Shown: positions 24,769-33,153 of the stretch, piece after piece
Numbering within the stretch: the stretch's first letter is position 1
How the letters are laid out: each line of letters opens with the position of its first letter
Source of the DNA: Vibrio halioticoli NBRC 102217
GTDB taxonomy: Bacteria > Pseudomonadota > Gammaproteobacteria > Enterobacterales > Vibrionaceae
Assembly: GCF_000496695.1 (NCBI RefSeq)
Contig: NZ_BAUJ01000009.1
Span: 1 to 64,000 of the forward strand
Reading direction: 5' to 3'
DNA length: 64,000 bases
The notes under the pieces: generated by a model
Told to the model about the DNA's origin: nothing
What the model saw: the letters and a program-made list of their open reading frames with translations, nothing else
The model's database searches: none
Program-made: the position numbers and the translations under genes

Positions 24769-26612
24769 TGAACGAATCAGCAAAATATATCGTCGGTATC
24801 GACCTTGGTACCACGCACAGCGTACTCTCTTTTGTTGATAAGCATGACCAAGATGCAAAAGTTGCGGTCATGCCAATTGCGCAGCTAAGCGCACCCGGTC
24901 AAGTAGAAAGCCAAAACCAACTTGGCTCATTTATCTATCAGCCAAGTGAACACGAAATGGGCGCGGGCTCTCGCACTCTGCCTTGGACGGATTCACCGGA
25001 AGCACTAGTGGGCTCAGTTGCTAGAAAACTGGGTAGCAAAACCCCTATTCGTTTGGTAGCAAGTGCTAAGTCGTGGCTGTGCCATGCCGGCGTTAACCGC
25101 CGTGAAGCTTTCTTGCCAGCCGGTAGCCCAGAAGAGATCACAAAAATCTCTCCGCTTCGTGCAACTGAGCTTTATCTAGAACATTTAATGCAAGCGTGGA
25201 ATCACGCGCATCCTGAGCATCCATTGCAAGAGCAAGATGTCACCATCACAGTACCTGCATCGTTTGATCCTGCGGCGCGCGATCTTACCGCAGAAGCGGC
25301 GCGCAATATCAATTTGCACCACTTAACTCTTTTAGAAGAGCCACAAGCGGCGCTGTACAACTGGGTTGAGAAAACCGGTGATGATTGGCGTAACCAACTC
25401 AGTGTCGGTGATGTGGTACTGGTGGTCGATGTGGGCGGCGGCACAACCGATTTATCGTTGGTTTCTGTTACCGAAGAAGACGGCAATCTGACTCTAGAGC
25501 GTGTTGCTGTAGGTGAACATATCCTACTTGGCGGTGACAACATGGATCTTGCCTTGGCCTATCGCATCAAAATGAAGATGGCGCAAGACGGAAAAGATCT
25601 ACAGCCTTGGCAAATTCAGTCTATCGTACACGCTTGTCGCGATGCCAAAGAAGCGCTGCTTAACGACAAAGAACTGCAATCAGTACCGATTGTGATTCCG
25701 AGTCGCGGCTCTAAGCTAATGGGAAGCACGCTAAAAACTGAGTTAACTTCTGAAGAAGTACAGCAAACCTTAGTCGATGGCTTCTTTCCTATCGTTGATA
25801 TCGACGAGCATCCAAAACAAGCTCGTCGCGGCGCACTTACCCAAATGGGCTTGCCTTATGCCCAAGATGCCGGCATTACCCGTCATATCGCAGCATTTTT
25901 AAGTAAGCAAGCGCAATCTACTGCTGATATGTTTGGCGGTATGTTCGATAACAGCAAACCCGATTTTGTAAAACCGACCGCTATCTTATTTAACGGTGGC
26001 GTATTAAAAGCCAATACGCTTTCTGAGCGTTTGTTTGAAGTCATCAACCTATGGCTTAGCGATAGTGATGCGCCAGAAGCTAAACAGCTGCTAGGTTCCG
26101 ATCTTGATTTAGCAGTCTCTTCAGGCGCTGCTTATTATGGTCAAGTGCGTCAAGGTAAAGGCGTACGTATTCGCGGTGGTATCGCTTCTAGCTACTATGT
26201 GGGCATTGAAAGTGCGATGCCTGCCATCCCTGGTATGGCGCCGCCAATGGAAGCACTCTGTGTCGCCCCATTTGGCATGGAAGAAGGCTCAGCAGTTGAC
26301 GTACCAAGTCAAGAATTTGGTTTGGTGATTGGTCAGCCGGTACACTTCCAATTTTATGGTTCAACCACGCGACGTGAAGACGGCGCTGGTACGCATTTAG
26401 ATTACTGGCAAGACGGTGAGCTAGAAGAGTTACCAGAAATTCAAGTCACGTTAGATGCCCAAGAAGGCCGTCAAGTGGGTGAAGTAGTAGCAGTCAAACT
26501 GGCGGCTAGAGTCACTGAACTTGGCACCTTATATCTAGAAGCCATCGCGCAAGATAACGGTCAAAAATGGCACGTTGAATTTAATGTAAGGGACGACAAT
26601 CACTCGCATTAA
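24768..26612 (+). CDS. Hsp70 family protein (short paralogue of DUF2760 locus)
   Basis: A 614-residue Hsp70-type ATPase. Phosphate loop 1 is IVGIDLGTTHS (8-18), phosphate loop 2 is VVDVGGGTTDLSLV near 221-234, and the adenosine motif is AILFNGGVLKAN near 405-416. Insertions and a missing canonical DnaK lid set it apart from DnaK: after a beta-sandwich-like part (EIQVTLDAQEGRQVGEV, AARVTELGTLYLEAI) the chain ends at once, with no helical lid or EEVD-like tail. It is coupled to the DUF2760 gene upstream by a one-base overlap. An intrinsic terminator lies 18 bases after its stop. It probably works with, rather than duplicates, the longer Hsp70 downstream. No J-domain or GrpE gene is nearby. Confidence 0.9.
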   Translation: MNESAKYIVGIDLGTTHSVLSFVDKHDQDAKVAVMPIAQLSAPGQVESQNQLGSFIYQPSEHEMGAGSRTLPWTDSPEALVGSVARKLGSKTPIRLVASAKSWLCHAGVNRREAFLPAGSPEEITKISPLRATELYLEHLMQAWNHAHPEHPLQEQDVTITVPASFDPAARDLTAEAARNINLHHLTLLEEPQAALYNWVEKTGDDWRNQLSVGDVVLVVDVGGGTTDLSLVSVTEEDGNLTLERVAVGEHILLGGDNMDLALAYRIKMKMAQDGKDLQPWQIQSIVHACRDAKEALLNDKELQSVPIVIPSRGSKLMGSTLKTELTSEEVQQTLVDGFFPIVDIDEHPKQARRGALTQMGLPYAQDAGITRHIAAFLSKQAQSTADMFGGMFDNSKPDFVKPTAILFNGGVLKANTLSERLFEVINLWLSDSDAPEAKQLLGSDLDLAVSSGAAYYGQVRQGKGVRIRGGIASSYYVGIESAMPAIPGMAPPMEALCVAPFGMEEGSAVDVPSQEFGLVIGQPVHFQFYGSTTRREDGAGTHLDYWQDGELEELPEIQVTLDAQEGRQVGEVVAVKLAARVTELGTLYLEAIAQDNGQKWHVEFNVRDDNHSH

Positions 26613-26629
26613 TCTATAATGTTCAATCA

Positions 26630-26658
26630 CAGCACTGAGGTCTCAGTGCTGTTTTTTT
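26630..26658 (+). terminator. Intrinsic terminator between the two Hsp70 genes
   Basis: A perfect 10-bp stem CAGCACTGAG (26630-26639) / CTCAGTGCTG (26642-26651) with a two-base loop and seven T. It lies inside the gap between two genes that otherwise look like one operon, only 23 bases before the next ATG. Confidence 0.85.
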
Positions 26659-26681
26659 CTATTCTGCTCAGAGTTAACACT

Positions 26682-29513
26682 ATGGCATCGTCAAAAAAAT
26701 CTCGCTTTCTAGTTGGCATCGATTTAGGCACAACCAATACTGTTGTCGCCTTTTGTGAAAACAATGAACCTCTTAAAGAGTCGCCGTTACAACTGTTTGA
26801 AATACCGCAGTTAGTTGGACAAGGTGAAGTGGCAAAAAGGCCACAGCTGCCCTCTTTTCGTTTTCACGCCACCAAGCAACAGTTTTCCAGTGAGTCATTG
26901 CAACTGCCTTGGGAGCAACACAGCGTAGACGGTGACATTGAGCAAGTGATTATTGGTGAGTGGGCACGTGAGCTTGGCTCGCAAGTTGAAGGCCGCCAAG
27001 TATCCAGTGCCAAAAGTTGGCTGTCACACAGCAATGTGGATAGAGAATCCGATATCCTGCCTTGGGCAGGCGCCGACGATGTTGATAAAGTCTCACCGGT
27101 TATTGCCAGTGCCAGTTACTTAAATCATATTCGTCTGGCTTGGAATCATCAAAACCCAATCAACCGACTAGAAGAGCAAGAAGTGGTGATTACCGTTCCT
27201 GCTTCTTTTGACGAAACCGCGCGCAACCTCACTTTAAAAGCGGCGCGCCTTGCTGGATTAGATTCAGTATTACTGCTCGAAGAACCACAAGCGGCCTGTT
27301 ATGACTGGTACGCGCGCTTTGAGCAGCAACAAAACCCAGATTTATCCGACATTCCGCTGATCTTAATTTGTGATGTGGGCGGCGGTACTACTGACCTCAG
27401 TTTAATCAAGGCCAACTACACCGATAATCAGTTAAGCCTTAGCCGCATTGGTGTGGGCGAGCACTTAATGCTCGGTGGTGACAATATTGACTTAGCCCTT
27501 GCGCATATTAGTGAGCAAAAGCTAAACAATAAAACCCCAATGAAAGCGCAAACTCTAGGGAAACTGATTTCGCAAACACGCCGCGTGAAAGAAACTTTAC
27601 TTGGAGTAAATGCGCCTGAAGAAGGCAAAGTGACCTTACTTGGCGGCGGTTCACGTCTGATTGGCGGCGCGCGAAGTGTGGCTCTTAGCAAACAAGAAGT
27701 TCAAGAGTTGGGCTTAGAAGGCTTTTTCCCTGACGTTGAATTTGACCAGTTACCGAATCATAAACGTAGCGCTGTGGTGGAATTTGGTCTGCCTTATGTT
27801 TCAGATCCTGCTATCACCAAACATGTGGCACAGTTTTTAAATCAGCACCAAGCGGCTTGTCATGACGCTTTAAATACTCAAAGTTCATCCCAAAGTAATG
27901 AGAAAGCCATTCCAGTGGCGTTATTGGTCAATGGCGGCGCATTTAACAGTCCACTGATTAAAGCGCGCATGCAAACAGTGCTTGAGCATTGGCGAGGTGA
28001 TGCCATCACCCTATTGGACAACCCGCATCCAGATTATGCAGTTGCCTACGGCGCAGTGGCGTACAGCAAAGCCAGACGAGGCGCACAGCTAAAAATTGGA
28101 GGCGGCAGTCCGCGCTCTTACTTTTTGCATCTGCCAAGTAAAAACAAAAGCCAAGCCTTATGTTTATTGGGCAAAGGCGCAGAAGAAGGCACCGAAGTTC
28201 GCCTAACCGGACGACGCTTCGCCCTGACCTTAGATCAACCGGTGCGATTTAACCTATTAACCACCACCATTGATACGCTCAACGATGGCTCTATTCCCAA
28301 CAACGGCACATTACATGCCGTTGACAGTGATGTGATGCAAGCCTTGCCGCCGTATGTGGCATCGCTCGACAGCGGCAAAGTTGAGGATAGTGAAACGCTA
28401 TCAGCCAATCAGAAACGCCGCGTGGAAGTGCAACTTAGTAGTAAACTGACCGAGGTCGGCACACTGCAATTAGAATGTGTGGACATCAACGATGACACGT
28501 CTCGCTGGCAAGTTGAGTTTGAAGTGCGCAATCAAAAAGCGGTGCAAGAGCAAGAAATTCCCGCTAACTTACAACAATCAAAAGAGCTAATTTCCAAGCT
28601 CTACAGTGGCAGCAAGAAGCAAACCGATGTTAAAGAAATCAAGATGCTCGCCAAGCAATTGGAGCGCAACTTAGGAAAACGAGATAACTGGGACGTGACC
28701 ACGTCACGCCATATTTTCGATGCATTTGCCTTGGGCAAAAAACGCCGTCGCCGCTCTGAACCGCACGAGAAAAACTGGCTACGCCTTGCTGGCTATAGCC
28801 TAAGACCGGGCTTTGGCGATCCCGTGGATTCATGGCGCATGGAACAAGTGTGGCCTTTGTATCAACAAAGCATTCAGTTTAAAAATCAACAAGGATGGAG
28901 TGATTGGTGGATATTCTGGCGTCGTGTCAGTGGCGGTTTCAATCAAGAACAGCAAGAAACCATCCTTGCCGATATTGCAAAATACTTACACCCCGGCGCA
29001 TTAAAAAACCCGCAATCTGCTAAGTTAGCCCATGAGCAAGGTTATGAAGCTATGGTGCGTTTGTCTGCGTCCCTTGAGCGACTGCACTTTGATGATAAAA
29101 CCTTGTTAGCAAACTGGTTTATCAACAAGGCCTGCAATATGGATAGCTATCGTGATGCGCACTGGTGGGCACTGGCAAGACTGGCTAACCGCAGACCACT
29201 GTATGGCAGTCAGCACAACGTTATTCCTGTGGCAGACGTTCAAGGTTGGCTAAAAACCTTATTAGATCTGGATTGGAACAAGCAAAAAATGGCCGCTTTC
29301 GCTGCGGTAATGATGTCTTGTAAAACCGGTGATAGAACATTAGATATTTCAGAAGAGTATCGTGCGCAAGTCATCGACAAAATCACCACTAGCAAAGTGC
29401 CGCAAACTTGGCTACATCTGCTCAATAGTGAAGAATCGTTTGATCAAGAAGAAGCACAAAAAGCCTTCGGTGACACCCTACCCGCTGGATTGCAGTTGCT
29501 TAAAGAAGAGTAA
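26682..29513 (+). CDS. Hsp70 family protein with C-terminal DUF3731 domain (long paralogue)
   Basis: A 943-residue protein. The N-terminal Hsp70 ATPase part shows LVGIDLGTTNTVVAF (10-24), ICDVGGGTTDLSLI near 230-243 and LLVNGGAFNSPLI near 403-415. A beta-sandwich-like part follows, ending near residue 625, then a Lys/Glu-rich linker and a helical C-terminal domain of about 250 residues rich in Trp (GWSDWWIFWRRVSGG, DAHWWALARLANRRPLYG) that matches what is called DUF3731. The ATG at 26682 gives the natural MASSKKSRFLVGIDLG; an in-frame ATG at 26619 would place the terminator hairpin inside the coding sequence. The ribosome site is weak. Its unique tail suggests a client- or membrane-specific chaperone rather than a general one. 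Confidence 0.9.
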   Translation: MASSKKSRFLVGIDLGTTNTVVAFCENNEPLKESPLQLFEIPQLVGQGEVAKRPQLPSFRFHATKQQFSSESLQLPWEQHSVDGDIEQVIIGEWARELGSQVEGRQVSSAKSWLSHSNVDRESDILPWAGADDVDKVSPVIASASYLNHIRLAWNHQNPINRLEEQEVVITVPASFDETARNLTLKAARLAGLDSVLLLEEPQAACYDWYARFEQQQNPDLSDIPLILICDVGGGTTDLSLIKANYTDNQLSLSRIGVGEHLMLGGDNIDLALAHISEQKLNNKTPMKAQTLGKLISQTRRVKETLLGVNAPEEGKVTLLGGGSRLIGGARSVALSKQEVQELGLEGFFPDVEFDQLPNHKRSAVVEFGLPYVSDPAITKHVAQFLNQHQAACHDALNTQSSSQSNEKAIPVALLVNGGAFNSPLIKARMQTVLEHWRGDAITLLDNPHPDYAVAYGAVAYSKARRGAQLKIGGGSPRSYFLHLPSKNKSQALCLLGKGAEEGTEVRLTGRRFALTLDQPVRFNLLTTTIDTLNDGSIPNNGTLHAVDSDVMQALPPYVASLDSGKVEDSETLSANQKRRVEVQLSSKLTEVGTLQLECVDINDDTSRWQVEFEVRNQKAVQEQEIPANLQQSKELISKLYSGSKKQTDVKEIKMLAKQLERNLGKRDNWDVTTSRHIFDAFALGKKRRRRSEPHEKNWLRLAGYSLRPGFGDPVDSWRMEQVWPLYQQSIQFKNQQGWSDWWIFWRRVSGGFNQEQQETILADIAKYLHPGALKNPQSAKLAHEQGYEAMVRLSASLERLHFDDKTLLANWFINKACNMDSYRDAHWWALARLANRRPLYGSQHNVIPVADVQGWLKTLLDLDWNKQKMAAFAAVMMSCKTGDRTLDISEEYRAQVIDKITTSKVPQTWLHLLNSEESFDQEEAQKAFGDTLPAGLQLLKEE

Positions 29514-29627
29514 AAAGGCAAATAGCCAATCCGCTAAAATGCTCCCTTCTATTTTGCATTTGATTTCGTTTTCGGTATCAAATGTGATAGATAGTTGGGA
29601 GTAATAACAAGTCATAAATCAAAACTG

Positions 29628-29912
29628 TTACGCCAAAGCGCGAATCACCGCTTGTGGATCTTTGGCAAGTACATTCAATAGCACCAACGCCGGACCTCTT
29701 GGCGTTCTATCACCGCGCTCCCAATGGCGTAATGTGCCCAAACTAATACCAAACGTAGATGCAAATTCTGCTTGTGTCATTGCCACATTATGACGAAGCG
29801 CTTTCACATCCACTGCATCAAATTGATGAACGGTTGCCCCTTTTGTCTTGCCTTCAGCAAATTCAACCGCCTCTAGCAGACCTTGTTGAATACTTTCAAA
29901 TGCTCTAGTCAT
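29628..29912 (-). CDS. HigA/NadS-like XRE repressor (orphan antitoxin)
   Basis: A 94-residue protein. The N-terminus MTRAFESIQQGLLEAVEFAEG is a helix, and residues about 40-90 form a helix-turn-helix: MTQAEFASTFGISLGTLRHW, then ERGDRTPRGPALVLL, the exact style of HigA/NadS antitoxins. The ATG at 29912 has GGAGACAAGT ahead; an in-frame ATG at 29957 without a ribosome site is less likely. No RelE/HigB-type toxin gene lies on either side: upstream is the divergent msrAB gene and downstream the end of the Hsp70 gene. The promoter overlaps a perfect palindrome, so self-repression is likely. It may be a remnant of a toxin-antitoxin pair or a repressor put to another use. Confidence 0.85.
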   Translation of the reverse strand: MTRAFESIQQGLLEAVEFAEGKTKGATVHQFDAVDVKALRHNVAMTQAEFASTFGISLGTLRHWERGDRTPRGPALVLLNVLAKDPQAVIRALA

Positions 29913-29994
29913 ACTTGTCTCCAGCGGGTGCTTGATAAATTCACTAAAACGTTGCATTTTTGTTCTGACAACTCTACAACCTCATAATTAACAA

Positions 29995-30023
29995 ACTATA
30001 ATCCATTGGATTACCTGTGACAA
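29995..30023 (-). promoter_or_regulatory. Promoter with palindromic operator for the HigA-like gene
   Basis: On the minus strand TTGTCA (30018-30023) and TATAGT (29995-30000) are separated by exactly 17 bp. The perfect palindrome TAATCC-ATT-GGATTA (29999-30013) fills the spacer and touches the -10 box, the layout expected for an autorepressed antitoxin gene. The pattern is close to the TAACCT-N3-AGGTTA sites known for MqsA. Confidence 0.65.
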
Positions 30024-30191
30024 ATTTTGCACCCTACATTTACCGTTAGAATGACGCTCTCGTGATCTTATAAATATCTGCAAATACATGGTAAACCATC
30101 AAAATTGCACAATAATTATCCTTAAACTTGAAAGTTTTTCTCAGTTGCCTCTGTCCTATTAGAAACTGTCAATGAAACAACGAGGTCTCAT

Positions 30192-31343
30192 ATGAAACGG
30201 CTCTCTACTGCTCTTCTTGGGGTGGCACTGGCGCTACCTTTAGTTTGGATGATTTCGGCGCCGTCAGTGGCTGATGATCAAAAAATGACTGATGCTAGCA
30301 ACGTTAAAACCGCAACCTTAGCCGGTGGTTGTTTTTGGTGTACTGAAGCTGATTTAGAAAAACTGCCGGGCGTTATCGATGTGGTGTCGGGCTATGCCGG
30401 TGGCACAGAGAAAAACCCGACTTACAAGCAAGTAGCGGCAGGTAAAACTGGGCATATTGAAGCCATACAAGTGAAGTATGATGCGGATAAAGTCAGCTAC
30501 GTGCAGGTACTCGACCAACTGTTTCGCCATATGGATCCTACCGATGACAAAGGCTCATTTGTAGACCGAGGCGCTCATTATCGCCCTGCTATTTTTTATC
30601 ACAACAAGCAGCAATTCGATATGGCAACTCAGTTTATCCACGATGTGGACGCTTTAGGCATCTATAAAAAGCCAATCAAGACTGAGCTTATTCAATACAC
30701 CACGTTTTGGAAAGCAGAAGAGTATCACCAAGATTATTACAAAAAGAATCCGATTCGCTATAAATACTACCGTCACGGTTCAGGGCGTGATCGCTATTTA
30801 GATTCTATTTTCGGTAAAGATCGACAAAAGAAAAACATGACCCTCATCGCTATGATTGAAGCCAATAGCCATGCAGGGAAAATGTCGAGCAGTATGTCGA
30901 ACACTAAGACTTACAGCAAACCCAGCGACGCTAAAATTAAGCAGATGCTTACGGAGATGCAATATTATGTCACTCAGCAAGAAGGCACTGAGCGCCCTTT
31001 CAAAAACGAGTATTGGGATAATAAACGAGCCGGCATTTACGTAGATATTGTCTCTGGTGAACCTTTGTTTAGTTCAACGGATAAATACAAATCTGGTACC
31101 GGTTGGCCAAGCTTTACCAAGCCAATCGACAAGCAGTTTATCACTGAGCACAAAGACAATAAGCTTTTTTATACGCGAGTTGAGCTAAGAAGTCGTTTTG
31201 CAGACTCTCATTTGGGGCATGTATTTGAAGATGGACCCGAGCCAACGGGGCTAAGATACTGCATTAATTCAGCGTCGCTGAAGTTCATCCCTAAAGAGCA
31301 GTTGGCGGCTATGGGATATGAGCAATATCTATCGCTGTTTTAA
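30192..31343 (+). CDS. msrAB: Periplasmic methionine sulfoxide reductase MsrA/MsrB fusion
   Basis: A 383-residue protein with a Sec signal peptide cleaved near SVADDQ, so it acts in the periplasm. The MsrA domain (about 38-190) carries AGGCFWCTE with catalytic Cys 47 and a Cys at 50, and [12 protein letters not shown]. The MsrB domain (about 245-380) ends in [10 protein letters not shown] with catalytic Cys 357; the SGTGWPSF segment and [10 protein letters not shown] are present. MsrB lacks the usual zinc CxxC, having [10 protein letters not shown] there, so it is the zinc-free type. There is no thioredoxin domain as in PilB, so it needs an outside electron donor. It repairs both S- and R-methionine sulfoxide. 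The ATG at 30192 follows GAGGTCTC. Divergent from the HigA-like gene. Confidence 0.95.
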   Translation: MKRLSTALLGVALALPLVWMISAPSVADDQKMTDASNVKTATLAGGCFWCTEADLEKLPGVIDVVSGYAGGTEKNPTYKQVAAGKTGHIEAIQVKYDADKVSYVQVLDQLFRHMDPTDDKGSFVDRGAHYRPAIFYHNKQQFDMATQFIHDVDALGIYKKPIKTELIQYTTFWKAEEYHQDYYKKNPIRYKYYRHGSGRDRYLDSIFGKDRQKKNMTLIAMIEANSHAGKMSSSMSNTKTYSKPSDAKIKQMLTEMQYYVTQQEGTERPFKNEYWDNKRAGIYVDIVSGEPLFSSTDKYKSGTGWPSFTKPIDKQFITEHKDNKLFYTRVELRSRFADSHLGHVFEDGPEPTGLRYCINSASLKFIPKEQLAAMGYEQYLSLF

Positions 31344-31458
31344 TCGGATTTAAGTGATTTAAGTTAAACCAACAACAGGGTTTCCTTTAACCGAATACCG
31401 AATACTCATTGTGGTGTTTTATACAATGAGTATTCGCTTTTCTAACAAGGAATGTAGC

Positions 31459-31932
31459 TTAAGGACGATTACCTAGCTTCACTTGGCCATCCGAGGTAAA
31501 CCATAAGGCTTGCTTGCGACGACGAGCCACTAAAATTGGGCCGTCATCAAAGAATAAGAAGTTTTTCCAGTGCGCTTTAAAGATTGCCCAAGTGGTTTGA
31601 ATCACGTTGTACTTTTCATAACAAAAATACACTGTCACATCATCTTGCCAATCAATATGCTCAAAGATTTCATCCGGCAATCCCTGATCGTCTGACTCCC
31701 AATTACTCATCCAATTCACTGAATCAAGCCAATTTTGATCGGACATAGCCCAATCTTGGCTGCTCATACGCTCAGCATCTGGGCTTTGTTTGCTGATATT
31801 GTCTTTCCAAAACACCGAGCTCTTAGCTTGCGTCATTGGTTTAATTGCCGCTAAGTCCTGCTCAGGAATCGGCATTGATTCATGGGTAAAGATCCACTTA
31901 CGTGAATAGTCGTCTAAAGATATATAATCCAT
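31459..31932 (-). CDS. DUF2947 domain-containing protein
   Basis: A 157-residue acidic protein rich in tryptophan (thirteen or so). The opening MDYISLDDYSRKWIFTHESM, the middle DWAMSDQNWLDSVNW and the end KNFLFFDDGPILVARRRKQA match my memory of DUF2947, a cytosolic family restricted mostly to Vibrio and relatives. No catalytic motif is visible. It is the last gene of a run on the minus strand; its start lies one base after the stop of the HD-domain gene, so the two are co-transcribed. The C-terminal FDDGPILV stretch followed by Trp-rich region could be a ligand-binding or immunity-like fold, but I have no basis for a function. Confidence 0.65.
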   Translation of the reverse strand: MDYISLDDYSRKWIFTHESMPIPEQDLAAIKPMTQAKSSVFWKDNISKQSPDAERMSSQDWAMSDQNWLDSVNWMSNWESDDQGLPDEIFEHIDWQDDVTVYFCYEKYNVIQTTWAIFKAHWKNFLFFDDGPILVARRRKQALWFTSDGQVKLGNRP

Positions 31933-31933
31933 A

Positions 31934-32524
31934 TTACTCGTCTTTTAGCCAGCCATTAGCGACGGCTTCATCTATGATTTGTAACGCTTTCTGCCACAAG
32001 GTTTCTGAGCCTTGTTGAATGCGACTGTTTATTGCAATAACTTGACTGCGCTTAACTTGATGCTCAACCCAGCTCTGACCTTGATTATGATAGTTCAAAA
32101 ACATAGGAATAAAGCGATCTAGCGCTTTGGCAAATTTAGCATCATCACTGCTTGCCGCTTCGAATTCATCCCAAATGGCGCGCAGTTCTATGCGTTGATC
32201 ATCGGGCAAAAAGCTAAATAAGCGATCCGCCGCTTGCAGTTCTTTTTGCTGTTGTTCTTGTGAAGCAACCGCATCGTACACAAAGGTATCACCGGCATCA
32301 ATTTCTACAATATCGTGCAGTAACAGCATTTTTAATACACGACTAACGTCTACCTTATTGTTAGCGTGCTCTTGGGTTAACAAGGCCATTGTCGCCACAT
32401 GCCAGCTGTGTTCGGCGCTGTTTTCAAGACGACCTTGCGCGCTCTTTACTCGAGTACGTCGTAATACATTTTTCAATTGATCGATTTCGATCAACATATC
32501 AAGTTGCTGATTTAATCTTTGCAT
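31934..32524 (-). CDS. HD-domain phosphohydrolase (YfbR/HDDC2-like)
   Basis: A 196-residue protein with the HD signature: SAEHSWHVATMALL near 36-49 and LLLHDIVEIDAGD near 65-77 (the HD pair), followed by a distal Asp in FAKALDRFIPM. The order and length match 5'-deoxynucleotidases of the YfbR/HDDC2 class, which remove phosphate from deoxynucleoside monophosphates. The ATG at 32524 lies inside the rimJ 3' end (13-bp overlap) with GGA upstream; the longer frame from 32575 would overlap rimJ more and starts less plausibly. It is the second gene of a rimJ-HD-DUF2947 run. Confidence 0.82.
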   Translation of the reverse strand: MQRLNQQLDMLIEIDQLKNVLRRTRVKSAQGRLENSAEHSWHVATMALLTQEHANNKVDVSRVLKMLLLHDIVEIDAGDTFVYDAVASQEQQQKELQAADRLFSFLPDDQRIELRAIWDEFEAASSDDAKFAKALDRFIPMFLNYHNQGQSWVEHQVKRSQVIAINSRIQQGSETLWQKALQIIDEAVANGWLKDE

Positions 32525-33105
32525 GCTGCTGTCCAATGTTGATTGGTTAATGAGGTGAGCACATGATCCTGCCAACGCCCATCAATCAAAAGGTAATCTT
32601 TTGCTACGCCTTCTTTGGCAAATCCCATACGTTGCAACACTCGTGCACTGCGCTGGTTTCTAGGCAAATAAGAAGCCTGAATGCGATGCATATTATACTT
32701 TGAGAACATAAATTCACAGGCTTGGGTTAAACTGCTGTGCATCAGGCCATTGCCCTGCTCTTCTTCATCTAACGAATAGCCTAAATTACAGGAATGAAAT
32801 GGGTAACCCACAATATTGCTAAACGTAATCACGCCGAGCACACGCGTCTCTTTAGCATTTAGAATCAACAAGTATAAACCTTGTCGCAACTTTTCTAATT
32901 CGGCTAAGCGAGTGATCTTATATTTCCATCCGGACACGGTATAAAACGCATTATCTCGAATGGGATCCCAAGGTTTTAAAAATGCCTTGTTACGCACAAA
33001 ATACTCACACACGATTCTTGCATCCGTTGCCCCAACCGAACGTATGGTGACTCGTTGCGATGAATGATCTTTGGCTATTAGCGTCGGTTTATACGTAAAA
33101 AACAT
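32512..33105 (-). CDS. rimJ: Ribosomal protein S5 alanine N-acetyltransferase RimJ
   Basis: A 197-residue GNAT enzyme near the E. coli RimJ length. The features RSVGATDARIVCEYFVRNKA, FLKPWDP, then the acetyl-CoA segment YSLDEEEQGNGLMHSSLTQA, and NQRSARVLQRMGFAKEGVA fit RimJ, where the last part binds the acceptor side. RimJ acetylates the N-terminal alanine of ribosomal protein S5 and has an independent role in ribosome assembly. The ATG at 33105 is followed by MFFTYKPTL. The gene lies downstream of tyrR on the same strand (48 bases) and overlaps the HD-domain gene. I did not find any unusual residue. Confidence 0.88.
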   Translation of the reverse strand: MFFTYKPTLIAKDHSSQRVTIRSVGATDARIVCEYFVRNKAFLKPWDPIRDNAFYTVSGWKYKITRLAELEKLRQGLYLLILNAKETRVLGVITFSNIVGYPFHSCNLGYSLDEEEQGNGLMHSSLTQACEFMFSKYNMHRIQASYLPRNQRSARVLQRMGFAKEGVAKDYLLIDGRWQDHVLTSLTNQHWTAACKD

Positions 33106-33153
33106 CGTCTCACCTATTTATCTAGCACATATCTAGCAAACTTATCCATACAC

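Noticed and set aside
29913-30191. Toxin gene partner of the HigA-like protein
   Set aside because: All frames of the gap were read; none codes for a RelE/HigB-like protein, and the space is used by divergent promoters.
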